Part shown: positions 34,639-44,961 of the stretch, piece after piece
Position numbering within the stretch: the first letter of the stretch is position 1
How the letters are laid out: the number at the start of each line of letters is the position of its first letter
NCBI GenBank assembly: GCA_004380135.1
Contig: QXCR01000068.1
Span: 62,001 to 126,000, forward strand
DNA from: Stemphylium vesicarium
Taxonomy: Eukaryota; Ascomycota; Dothideomycetes; Pleosporales; Pleosporaceae
Direction of reading: 5' to 3'
Length of the DNA stretch: 64,000 nt
The notes under the pieces: generated by a model
Seen by the model: only the letters and a program-made list of their open reading frames with translations
What the model was told of the DNA's origin: nothing
Database searches by the model: none
Translations under genes and position numbers: made by a program

Positions 34639-36774
34639 ATGGGCCGTCTTGTAAAACTCGCGACATGTTCGCTCAACCAGTGGGCCCTGGACTGGACGGG
34701 CAACATGGAACGCATCAAGGAGAGCATCCGAATTGCCAAAGAGCAGGGCTGTACCTACAGAGCGGGTTCCGAGCTGGAAATCTGTGGTTATGGCCTACTT
34801 GACCACTTCCTGGAGCAGGACAGCATCCGCCACAGCTGGGAGCAACTGAGCATTCTCTTGCAGGACCGATCACTTGACGACATCATCATCGACGTGGGAA
34901 TGCCGGTCCGTCAATCAGGGAATCTGTACAATGCAAGAGTAATCATCTTGTCCGGTAGAATCCTCTTGATCCGCCCAAAGATGAGTCTAGCCGCTGGAGG
35001 CAATTACCGTGAAGGCCGTTATTTCATCCCGTGGAACCGCCCCCAGCAAGTGGAAAAATACGAACTCATGGAACTCTCAGAAGAGGCTCTGGCGTTGCAA
35101 AACAGCCCCTTTGTCCCTTTTGGCGATGGCATCATCAATGCTTTAGACTGCAAGCTGGGATACGAAACTTGCGAAGAGCTCTTTACTCCAAGGAGTCCTC
35201 ACATCGATCTATCTTTGGCAGGATGCGACATCATCATCAACAGCTCCGGCTCACATCATGAACTTCGGAAGCTCGATACCCGCATCGACTTGATAAGAAA
35301 TGCAACAGCCAAGTGTGGTGGCGGCTACCTCTACGCCAACCAACAAGGCTGTGATGGCGACCGACTCTATTACGACGGCTGCGCCATGATTGTCGTCAAC
35401 GGTAGCATCCGCGCACAAGGATCCCAATTCTCTTTACGAGACGTTGAGGTTGTGACTGCAACCATTGACTTGGAGGAGATATGGTCATACCGCACAGCCC
35501 CATCTCGAGGCCTACAAGCTGTATCAGCTCCACGCTACGAGCTTTTCCGCGCGAACCTCCGACTCTCATCTTCAAGCCCTGACTTTGACCCCGAGCACCG
35601 CCCCACCCCACCTCAAGCACTGAAGTTGCACACTCCTGAAGAGGAGATTGCTTTGGGCCCTGCATGCTGGATGTGGGACTATCTACGCCGCTCCGGCCAG
35701 TCCGGCTTCATGCTACCTCTAAGTGGCGGCATCGACAGCTGCGCAACGGCCACTCTAGTATTCTCCATGTGTCGACTTGTCTATCAAGCGGTATTGGACG
35801 GCAGCGAGCAAGTTATCGCCGATGTCCGTCGCATAGTTGGACCCTACCACGGAGAAGGCTGGCTACCAGAGAGTCCACAACAGATCTGCAATGGCATACT
35901 ACACACAGTCTTCATGGGAATGTCACAGCAGTCAAGTCCAGATACTAGAAGCCGTGCTAAGAGGCTAGCGGAGAACATTGGAAGCCACCACATCGAGGCC
36001 GACATAGACGACATCTACAACAGCCAGAAGAATCTGTTGACCAAAGCTACCGGCTTCACGCCTCGCTTCAGAGCTCATGGCGGCGGACCAGCAGAGAACC
36101 TCGCACTGCAAAACATCCAGGCCAGAACCCGGCTCGTTTCCTCCTACTACTTCGCCCAAATGCTGCCTACAGCGCGAAAAAGACCCAACGGCGGCAGCCT
36201 TCTCGTGCTTGCATCAGGCAACGTAGACGAATGTCTCCGCGGCTACCTCACAAAATACGACTGCAGCAGCGCAGACCTAAACCCCATAGGCTCCATCTCC
36301 AAAACAGACCTCAAGCGCTTCATAAGCTACGCGCAGACCGAATTCCAGCTCCCCATCCTCGGCGAATTCCTCGACGCAACACCAACCGCCGAACTCGAGC
36401 CCCTAACCGAAGGCTACTCGCAAAGCGACGAAGTCGACATGGGCATGACGTACAAGGAACTCGGCGTCTTTGGCAAATGCCGCAAGGAGTTGAAGCTGGG
36501 GCCGTACGGAACCTGGGTCCGCCTCGCCCACGAATGGTCGGATTTGTACACGCCTAGGCAGGTGGCGGACAAGGTCAAGCGCTTCTTCCACTACTATGCT
36601 ATCAATCGGCACAAGATGACGACTATAACTCCGAGCTACCACGCTGAAGCTTACTCGCCGGATGACAATCGCTTTGATCTGAGACCGTTTTTGTACCCGC
36701 CTTTTTACAAGAATTGGAGCTTTAAGCGGATTGATGAGGAGGTGGAGAGGCTGGAGAAGAAGACTGAGAAGTGA
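34639..36774 (+). CDS. QNS1: glutamine-dependent NAD+ synthetase
   Basis: A single exon, 711 residues, the usual size for the eukaryotic enzyme. It makes NAD+ from deamido-NAD+, ATP and glutamine-derived ammonia, the last step of de novo and Preiss-Handler NAD synthesis. The N-terminal nitrilase-fold glutaminase carries the triad Glu45 (RAGSELEICG), Lys114 (LIRPKMSLA) and Cys178 (YETCEELFTP). The C-terminal ammonia-dependent synthetase has the pyrophosphate loop LPLSGGIDSCATATLVF, then ASGNVDECLRGYLTKYDCSS and the adenylation-site segments. All key residues are present, so the enzyme should be active. It is cytosolic in yeast. The start MGRLVKLATCSLNQWALDW matches the family. Confidence 0.97.
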   Translation: MGRLVKLATCSLNQWALDWTGNMERIKESIRIAKEQGCTYRAGSELEICGYGLLDHFLEQDSIRHSWEQLSILLQDRSLDDIIIDVGMPVRQSGNLYNARVIILSGRILLIRPKMSLAAGGNYREGRYFIPWNRPQQVEKYELMELSEEALALQNSPFVPFGDGIINALDCKLGYETCEELFTPRSPHIDLSLAGCDIIINSSGSHHELRKLDTRIDLIRNATAKCGGGYLYANQQGCDGDRLYYDGCAMIVVNGSIRAQGSQFSLRDVEVVTATIDLEEIWSYRTAPSRGLQAVSAPRYELFRANLRLSSSSPDFDPEHRPTPPQALKLHTPEEEIALGPACWMWDYLRRSGQSGFMLPLSGGIDSCATATLVFSMCRLVYQAVLDGSEQVIADVRRIVGPYHGEGWLPESPQQICNGILHTVFMGMSQQSSPDTRSRAKRLAENIGSHHIEADIDDIYNSQKNLLTKATGFTPRFRAHGGGPAENLALQNIQARTRLVSSYYFAQMLPTARKRPNGGSLLVLASGNVDECLRGYLTKYDCSSADLNPIGSISKTDLKRFISYAQTEFQLPILGEFLDATPTAELEPLTEGYSQSDEVDMGMTYKELGVFGKCRKELKLGPYGTWVRLAHEWSDLYTPRQVADKVKRFFHYYAINRHKMTTITPSYHAEAYSPDDNRFDLRPFLYPPFYKNWSFKRIDEEVERLEKKTEK

Positions 36775-37744
36775 GCGGATTGTGACGGGGGGTTGGGGTA
36801 TCGTACCAGCGTTGGCATTCTGGCATGGCATGTGTAGAGCCTACAGGCTGTGGCTTGTTCATGGAAGATGGTTAACACATGTGGTAGCATCAAAATATGT
36901 AACAGATCAAGTCCTGTTGCTTTCCTCATCACTTCGTAGTATACGCATGCGCGCACGCCCCCCTTTATGCAAGAACACGCACGCGACGCTGTGACATCGT
37001 AACGTGTAGTACAAGTAAAAGCTGCAAAAGACTGACGGAAAACTCAAACACAAGTCTGAAAGCAGCAAGGAACGCGTGTTGTCGTATAGCGATTGCTTTC
37101 ATCGCAAGTTATCGAGCAATTTGCCGTACAGCATCTCCATCTTGGACCCCTTCGTATCTGCGTATTTCGATTAGAATGGGCGTATACCGTATTCGTATCT
37201 GTGGTTCGCGCTCGTGGTAGACTTGCAGGAGGGACGCGTATATTCGCATTCTGGGCATCTTGGGGCCTATGCGTATTGACGGTTATGAGGGTGTTTTCCC
37301 CAGTACACGCCGTTTTCACGACAAGAGTTTGCAATTTGCATGATGTACATTAGGATGGAGAAAAAAAACTAAACTTTCTGAAATAACTTTTGGATGTGTG
37401 AGAGCTGAAAGGAGGGGGGGGGGGGGGGTATCGTAAATCATGATTTGTTTTTTATGGGGAAAGGGCGAAAATGCGCAGGTGAGTCCCAATGTGGAAAAAA
37501 CTGTCAGCAGCCGCGCGGGTCTGCAACCTTGAAAAGTCCTACGGCCGTTAGGGAAGGGTAGGTTGCTGACAACCACGCAGCCCGCCGGATGCAACCAAGC
37601 AAATCACGCGTCAGGGGAACAAATGCGAATGGGTGCGAGGGGAAATGTCCGAAGCTCCGTCTTATCACTCCCCCAAAGACCGCGCGTCAATCGCTGACAA
37701 CAGCCAAGAAAAAAAAAATCCCCCCGAACAGGACAAATCGCATC
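36775..37744. other. convergent 3' flanks with G15 run
   Basis: Non-coding. It contains a run of 15 G at 37414-37428 and a 200-bp stretch (about 37150-37275) in which CGTAT occurs repeatedly. No gene is seen. Confidence 0.5.
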
Positions 37745-38986
37745 TTATCGGAGTACAATCTCCTTCCGCACGGGACTCCACTGACTCCACGCTTGCTCAT
37801 GTATCCTAGCAACAGCGACGCGTTCCGCGAACTCGCCATTCCACCTTACGAGCATAACATTCAGCATGCTCCACGGCCCAGATGGGAAAAACTCTGCATC
37901 AAAGTCATCGACATGTTGATCCCAGAGAAACGCGTCGCCATCCCAGATGGGGGTTCCCGGCGGATGCATAGTGTTGAGGCCCGGTTTGCGATTTTCAGGG
38001 CAAGGTTTACGCCAGAGGGAGCGGGAGAGGAGGACGAATTCATAAGGGCCCGTGGACGAAGGCTGGGATATGGTTGACTCGTAGTCCATGATTACGCCGC
38101 AGTGTTTGTTGTCGTCCTCGTTGATGAGGTGGCAGACGGGGATGTCCTTGCCGTTGTGGTCGAGTTGCTCGGCGCTGAAGCCCTCTGCGGATATGGTGGC
38201 CGCTGTGAAGCGCAGCGTGTTGGATTGCGTTTTCGAGTCGCTGCCCCAGGGGGCGTGGAAATAAGGCGGGTATTTGATTCGTAGCGAAGACCCTTTCTCT
38301 CGTCGCACTGTGTATTGCGCGGATGTGGGCCCGATGTGGTAGTTTACTACTTCCGATCGGAACCACTCGCCTTCGCTGCGGGGTGTCTTGTAGATGTCTG
38401 GGCTGGTGGTCGGGTCAAAGGGGAAGTTTACCCGCCCGTTGTAGGCGGTCCAGCTCCAGGATGGTTCGTCGTTTGTCTCTTTCTTGGTCAAGTGTCCGGC
38501 TGGACACCATAGTAGTGAATAGTCGAAGACGGCCTCGGGCAGCCCGTGAATAAATTGGCCACCGCAATTTTTGGTCAACACTTTCGACGCTTTGATAAAC
38601 TCCTTCGATTGGAATGCTTGATTTGGCGATATGGTGTTACTGACGAGCTGGTTGTACTTTCGGAAACCCTGGAACCAGTTTTCGACTTCGCTGAAATCTA
38701 CGTCTTGTGACTTGTTGCTTGCCATGCTGGTCGTTGACGAGGAGCGCAGTCTGTTTACTATCTCGCGAACGGAACCGCGACGGCCAGACGTGCTTGAGCG
38801 CGGCGAGCGGGAATCATCGCTGTTGCTTGACGTTTGTTCTGGTGCCAGAAACCCATTTGCTGTTGTCGGTCTTGATTCTTTCTGTGGCGAAGTCGATCTT
38901 CGAGACATTGGGCGACGGATCCAAGACGGTGACAATCTATCCAGAGGAGAGGTGGGTGTATCGGTTGGCATGATGAGCAGCGACAT
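37745..38986 (-). CDS. HET-protein C-terminal module without the HET domain
   Basis: A single exon, 413 residues from 38986 (an alternative in-frame Met at 38971). The N-terminal 90 residues are Ser/Arg/Pro-rich and disordered. From about residue 95 the sequence follows the region that usually lies downstream of the HET domain in fungal incompatibility proteins: FRKYNQLVSNTISPNQ, FDYSLLWCPAG, and the hallmark EPSWSWTAYNGRVNFPFD, then a beta-rich C-terminus. The HET domain that should precede it is absent, and no upstream exon was found before the divergent RING gene. It may be a truncated member or a family of stand-alone tails. Full HET proteins trigger cell death after non-self recognition; this one lacks the part linked to that. 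Confidence 0.75.
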   Translation of the reverse strand: MSLLIMPTDTPTSPLDRLSPSWIRRPMSRRSTSPQKESRPTTANGFLAPEQTSSNSDDSRSPRSSTSGRRGSVREIVNRLRSSSTTSMASNKSQDVDFSEVENWFQGFRKYNQLVSNTISPNQAFQSKEFIKASKVLTKNCGGQFIHGLPEAVFDYSLLWCPAGHLTKKETNDEPSWSWTAYNGRVNFPFDPTTSPDIYKTPRSEGEWFRSEVVNYHIGPTSAQYTVRREKGSSLRIKYPPYFHAPWGSDSKTQSNTLRFTAATISAEGFSAEQLDHNGKDIPVCHLINEDDNKHCGVIMDYESTISQPSSTGPYEFVLLSRSLWRKPCPENRKPGLNTMHPPGTPIWDGDAFLWDQHVDDFDAEFFPSGPWSMLNVMLVRWNGEFAERVAVARIHEQAWSQWSPVRKEIVLR

Positions 38987-39793
38987 GGAGCGCGGGAATC
39001 TATTAAGCAGTATGTTTATAGCGTCCAGTCAAGGTTCCTCGTTGAACAAGGCGGTGAGGTGATTGTACAATGAAGGAGTCAGTGTTCTTGGATGTGAAGT
39101 CAGACTTCCAGTGTGTCACAATGGCCGTCTCGCCCTTTTGTGTGTCCAAATCCCCTATCAGTGTTGCCGCTGTGAAAATGCTGCGCCCCGTTCGGCATGT
39201 TGCAAAGTATGGTGAGAAGAGGAGTGTGTGACGACTGCGGGCACTAGGAGGCTGTGCATGATCTGGATCACCGGCTCCACAAAGCCCCAATTTTTTGCAT
39301 CGATTTCACGCCAGCTGTTTCCAACCATGGAGTCGCGGCTTGCGCTGGATGCTTTCGTTGGCCAAGATTTCCAAGGCTGCTTGGTTTTTGTAAGCTTTCA
39401 TAAAACAAACGTGGAAACGTGACTGTGGCATCCACGGATGGCATCGCTGTGTGCGTGCGGAGGTAGCCGGCGAGCAGATTCTTCGTCTCCCATCAAACAA
39501 GGATGATTTGAGATGGCAGTGGCAGGGGCACTCCGGTCGGTCCTCGCGATTCGCGGGTGCCCGAACACCGGGGAGGACATTGGTTTGGGGTTCTTGCCCA
39601 ACCAACCGTGACCTGGCCATGCGCCACAGCAAAGCTGCGCCACATTTACGCCACAGCGGGGTCATTTCTCGTCGAAGCTCGCGTCGTAGGCTCCGATTGT
39701 GACGCGTTGCTTTGCGTAGCTTCATAAGTCCAGCCGGCGATCGCACCAGCCCAAACAACAATTTGCGCCTCTGACCTGGAATCAATCGCCACC
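38987..39793. promoter_or_regulatory. divergent intergenic region
   Basis: 807 bp between divergent starts of the HET-tail gene and the RING gene. No further gene is supported; the short frames on both strands lack features. Confidence 0.45.
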
Positions 39794-40493
39794 ATGTCTG
39801 GATACGAGGGTAAGTCGCTGCGACCGCAAGCGCAGTTCAGATGATAACCAGAGGCAGTTGAACACAACATATCCTCCAAAGATGACAAACCGCAACAGCC
39901 TTCACGGCGGCCGGATCTCTCGACTTTCTTCTCACAGCTCGAACTCGTAGACACGTCAGATCCGCGGGCGCATACAAATGCCAATGCTCTTCCGCAGCCC
40001 GAAAATATGGCGGCGGCATTCCGCCTGCTTGCCAATGCCTTTGAGACGATGCGCGGACGACCAGCGGACGAGAGCAGCGGAGACGGAGACCTGCTGGCCA
40101 ACATGATCGAGATACTGCGCGAGAACGCCGATGACCCGCCCACTGAGCTGAAAGGCGTGCCGGATAGCTTCCTCGACGAATTGGAGAGGGTGCCAAAGAA
40201 GGCGCTTAAGCCCTCAGACACATGTCCTATTTGCGTCAATCCGTTCCTTGAAGGTAGGGCGCACGTCGCTATGGAGAGGACCTTGGCTGACCTGGGCGCG
40301 CATAGACGAATATCCACTCGTGGTTCAGCTACCGTGCCACGACGATCACCGCTTCGACCTGGACTGCATAGGCCCTTGGCTCAAGCTGAACTCGACATGC
40401 CCTCTTGATCGCAAGGAACTTCTGAAGAAGAAGCAACCACCGCTTCCGCCTGCAGACGACGACGAAGAGGAATATGATGACATGTACGCTTGA
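39794..40493 (+). CDS. RING-like finger protein (probable E3 ligase)
   Basis: Exons 39794-39809, 39858-40253 and 40306-40493 (introns 48 and 52 bp) give 199 residues. The first exon encodes only MSGYE plus one base, so it is easily missed. An unordered N-terminus and a helical segment precede the finger at about 130-180: CPICVNPF, QLPCHDDHRFDLDCIGPW, then STCPLDRKEL. The first pair, the C-x-x-x-H pair and the next Cys are standard for RING-H2, but the fifth ligand position and the final CxxC partner are Asp (FDLDC, CPLD). Asp can hold zinc, and an E3 role is plausible, not shown. The tail is acidic (DDDEEEYDDMYA). Confidence 0.85.
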
Positions 40494-42011
40494 GACGACC
40501 AGCTTATCGACTGCATTGCATAGGAGTTAGGGCTATACCCAGATAGTGGAATGCGGAAATATGAGCGCTGACGATTGGACGAAGCGAGTGTACCATGGAA
40601 TGTCTTCGGCTATTGCATCCTGAAAGAGGCCCTGAGTGCTTGCAGCCCCCAAACATATGCAGTCACGCGCGACCCTTTACCACATGTTCGTCCGCCAATG
40701 GATCGTGTGAGCCATTTTCTAGTTCAGACACAGTACCTGGCTGGACTGAACTTGGCTCGCGTCTATCCACTGCCGTTTTTTTTTTACCGCGCCGTGAGAG
40801 AGCCAGTGTCTAAGAGCTCTTCACTGCTACATTACTGCATCAATGAAACGGGCGCGAACTAGCCAAATCTAATCACTGCACCTGATGAGCTGGCGAGCAC
40901 TCTCGGAGTTTCCCCAACAAGAATGGGTTTTTGTGCACACGGTCAGCCATCAATTTCGCATGAATCATGCGATCCGGTTTGAATGGCTTCGCTCGCCTCT
41001 GGAGCAGAATTTTATAGCTTGATCTCTCGTACGGAGCCTCTTATCCACAGAGCCTTGTGCTGGTGAAGTTCGACCACGCCGCCTGCTATGTGGAGAGACT
41101 GGAAATGCTTCGTACAACCCGCAGGTCCTGACGCTAATGCTTCTGCAAACCTTATGGAATACACAAAGGCTAATAGTGGATCGTCAGCCGTCGGCACCAT
41201 GCGCCTGGACAACGTCCCGATTGTGAGATTCAGGTACCTTATGTTTGTGTACTAGATACATCCGTCGGAACCGGTCAATCTCGCGATCATCCCTCGAGAG
41301 TATTGCCCAGAGTGCTCTAGCACCACGACTTCTAATCCACCGTACCTAGGTACATTTCCAATGCAGAAAACGGACTTCGGGACAACGCGATAGCCGAGGA
41401 GTTTACCATTGCACAATGCAGAGTAAGCGACCCTCCGCGACCATTAAACCCGGAGAGTATGATCTCGCACATCTTGCTAGCAGTGAATTGTAAGCGAGGG
41501 GCAACGCTGTTACGTTTTTTTGCCAGCGGCGCTCGCCTTTATGGATTGCACTCGCGCGTAACGGAGATTGGGGCCTGTAAGCATTGGTCGCCTCCTGATT
41601 ACTTTGGTCCGTCGGGACATTATTCGTACCGAGTTTTTAGCATGCCCAAAACCCTCCGTATCGTCAAACATACTCATCGAAATTCACGATCGCAAAGCTG
41701 GGATATCGGAAAAAGTGAACCATGGGAAATAATTGCAAGAACGGGGGGAAACGCATGTATATCGAGCAGAGGTGCCTATCCGATGCCCAGAAAGGGCTGC
41801 ATTTGTACGACTTGGTAATGTGGAGTAATCCTCGGTCTTGATCCCTACCTGCGGACGAATCGCGGTCGGCACGCCGAATGTCCGCTCCACATCAGCAATT
41901 GCCATCGCAACACCTTCACCCCACTATGAAAGTAGGGTCGCATCCTCCAAAACATCATGTATCGACTTGCGCGAGTAATTCCGAGGTTTAACGAAAAATC
42001 AGTAACTTCCA
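40494..42011. other. intergenic, no gene seen
   Basis: 1.5 kb between two plus-strand genes. Short frames only. It contains GTACCTAGGTAC, a perfect 12-bp palindrome at 41342-41353, and GGTACC near 41233. Confidence 0.45.
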
Positions 42012-44128
42012 ATGGTTGCTCAAATTAGCATGGACGCGTCCAGTACTACCAGTAACCTTTCCAAGAAAAGAGCTTCCAAAGGCCTTCGTCGACCTTGCTG
42101 GGAATGTGAGATTGAAAGTTTACGTTGTGTTTGGGGCTGTGTGCTAACCTATCCGTAGGCAAGAAGCCCAAGGTTCATGGAGATGTAGGCCAAACCAACA
42201 TCGCCTCTCCACTCAGCATGGATCAACACAACCCCGAGAAAGTGGACGAGCAGAACACTTGCGCAGCACATATTGCGGAAAGGTTGGGCAAACTTGAGCA
42301 GCTCTTTGAGAGATTTGTGTGTCGCAAGAACTCCACCAGTGGCGCTTCGACGGCTGCGCCGCAAACCCCTCCGCCTACAGCTTCAACCTCTAGTGAAAAG
42401 ACCAGCAAACCTCACAGACCAGAAACTCCAGGTGACACGCAGAGTGCATACTCTCTAGCATCCGGGATTGTGAGTTGGCTACCTCTCCCGTCGTGTCACT
42501 CTAACTAACACTCCCAGCTCGGTGCCCAAACGTGGACTTCGGCACCTTCAATCCGCACATTAGTGGACAAGCAAGACAGTAGAGGGCAGTATGAGGGATG
42601 CGAGTATTCTCATCGGACTTTGACGGCCTTGCTACCATCGCAACACGATGCAGATATCATCTTCGAATCATCTAACGGGTGGATGATCCTTGATGGCGTC
42701 TACCGAGCCTCGGCGGAAATTTACGTCAACAAAGATAAACAGTCGTATGCTCTCGACATGCGAGCTGTGGCTAAAGAAAGACCCATCATTGTTGCGCGTA
42801 CGCTTGTGCATCTGGCCATCTGTCTCAACTCGCTTCCGCCCGAGTTTGACTGTTCGCGGCTTTCCAGCATATGGAATTTGGACAGCACAATGCAAAACTA
42901 CATCACCACAGTCACCTCCATCGTGGCCTCTTCGGATGAACAAATGATGACGCTCCACGGACTCGAAGTTCTGCTACTGCTTGCCCTCTACCACTTAAAC
43001 AATGCGTCATTGAGGCAGGCCTGGCTCACGATCAGGCGCGGCCTTAATCTAGCCCACCTCATGGGATTCCAGCGCATCATTACGGAGAAAGAGCTTGACC
43101 CACCAATCCCTGCCGTGTCCAATGCAAAGCAGATCTGGCGTAGTTTTGTCGATCTCGACTGCTATCTGAGTTTGCATCTTCGCCTTCCTTTTGGCGCGGA
43201 GGATTACCCGATAGCAGAAGACTACGACTGCCATCTTGCACACCGCGCCAAAATCAACGCCATCAATCGGCAAGTCGCGGAGCTCGACCGCGAAATCTCG
43301 CCACAGGGATACTCTTTGGCGCTCGCAGTGGATGAGAAATTAGAGTCGTGTGTGAGAGAGATGCCGAGAGAATTCTGGGAGGTCCCCAACATACCATCGA
43401 CAGCAAGGTCACCCGAGTCGTCGGCAGCGTTGGAGCGATTGATGGTGCAAATGTGGCACTTTGAGACAAAGATCTTCATCCACCTACCCTACCTACTCCG
43501 AGCCCACCACGACGACCGATACGACTACTCGAAAGTCACCGCGTTACAGGCAAGTCGCAACGTCTTGATGCGATGGTTTGCGCTACGAAACTCCAACATC
43601 ACACAAGCTTTTTGTCGGATGGCCGAGATTGGTGTATTCATCGCCGCCGTCACCCTCACCCTGGACATTGTTATCGAGCTGGGCACAAAAGACAAGATCG
43701 AAGTGCAAAAGACAAAAGGGACAGACTTCGCCATGATCTGCCGCCTTATCGGCGAGATGGAGAAGCTCGCCAAGGCAAGCCCGCGCGAGAAGACGGCCGC
43801 TCGCAGCGCTGTCGTGCTCAAGAAGATACTCTCTTCGCTGGATCCGAACAAACAGCCTCTGGGCAAGTCAAAGCATACCATCCCTTTCTTTGGGACTGTG
43901 GAGTTGGAGTTCAAGAAGCTGCCTGTGCGCGCGGGCTTCAATCTCGATTCTGATGCGGGAAAGATGATGAATGCGACGGCCACTGGACATCATCTCCCCG
44001 TCTTCTCATTCACTAACAACTCGCTGTGGCCTCAGCCTGAGCTTGATTCGGAGAACGAGTTTGACTGGGACATGGTGCTCTTTGATGGGTTGGAAGATCG
44101 TGACACGGAAGGGAACTGGATGTTCTAG
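42012..44128 (+). CDS. fungal-specific transcription factor with incomplete Zn2Cys6 cluster
   Basis: Exons 42012-42105, 42159-42469 and 42518-44128 (introns 53 and 48 bp) give 671 residues. The N-terminus is basic (LSKKRASKGLRRPCWECKKPK): only the first C-x-x-C of a zinc cluster remains, followed by VHGDVGQ where further cysteines would be expected. A probable coiled-coil dimer helix comes next (AAHIAERLGKLEQLFERFV). A Ser/Thr/Pro linker leads to a fungal transcription-factor middle homology region (about 260-480), with LEVLLLLALYHLNNASLRQAW and NLAHLMGFQR. These regulators act in the nucleus on small target sets. With a half cluster, DNA binding may be lost or need a partner. The first intron falls exactly in the finger, so mis-splicing is an alternative explanation. 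Confidence 0.82.
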
Positions 44129-44961
44129 TGATGCTTGGGCGTGCGGCAAGCGCACTATGTTTTGTGGTGTTTGTTTTGTAGGATTTCTCATCACGGCGTT
44201 GCTCACGTGGATGACTTGGCGCTTGATGGATGTGGTGACCTGGTGCTTGGTGTGATTCGGCGGTCTGCAATTTTTCTTTCGCCCGCGTCCAGCGCTTGTT
44301 GAATTTTTTTCTCTTTTGGTTCTAATGTTCATAGTTGCTTTAGATATCCCAGTATTTGTCAGGCGGCGAACTAGGATAGGGTAAAGGGGACGTGACGTAT
44401 CTTGGTACTTATGAAGCATGCACAGTTTGTGAGCATGGCTACAGATTTAATGGGAGAAGCGAGAAAAGCCTAGAAAAGTGCACTAGTCCCAATGCTACTA
44501 GCAGCCAGACACGCGGTGTTGAGCTGGCAAAGGCTGCAGCGGCAAGGCTGAAGCGTGTGTAGGGGTGGTACTGCAATGTGCCGCTGGCTGATAGGCTAGG
44601 CGGGGCGGCATTGCAGCGTCAAGAGGGCCGAACGCCCTATCTCTGGCAGCGTTTCGGCTTGGCATATCGAGATTCGCGCTCTTCGCAGTGTTGGGCCATG
44701 TCAAGTTGTGGTTTATGTAAAGTCGGGTCTGGGTTGCGCCTGGTCCCTGGTGAGTAGAGAGATCGCCCGGAGACGGCAGACGGATCGCCTTCATCCTTGG
44801 CCCATGAACCCTGACTTGCGACCGACGGCTTGCCAACGCCTCTCACACGACCATCTTCGCTTGCGCGACACGACCCACGCGCTGCGCTTCTTCTGCATGT
44901 CGCTCCTATCCGCTTCCTAGGAGTGAGTCTGTAAACACTCTCACGCCCGACCACCAGGACC
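44129..44961. other. intergenic, no gene seen
   Basis: 833 bp between the transcription factor and the next plus-strand gene. Short frames on the minus strand have no features. Confidence 0.45.

Noticed and set aside
37150..37275. Clustered CGTAT motifs
   Set aside because: Irregular spacing and no longer shared unit; could be chance in a 3' flank.
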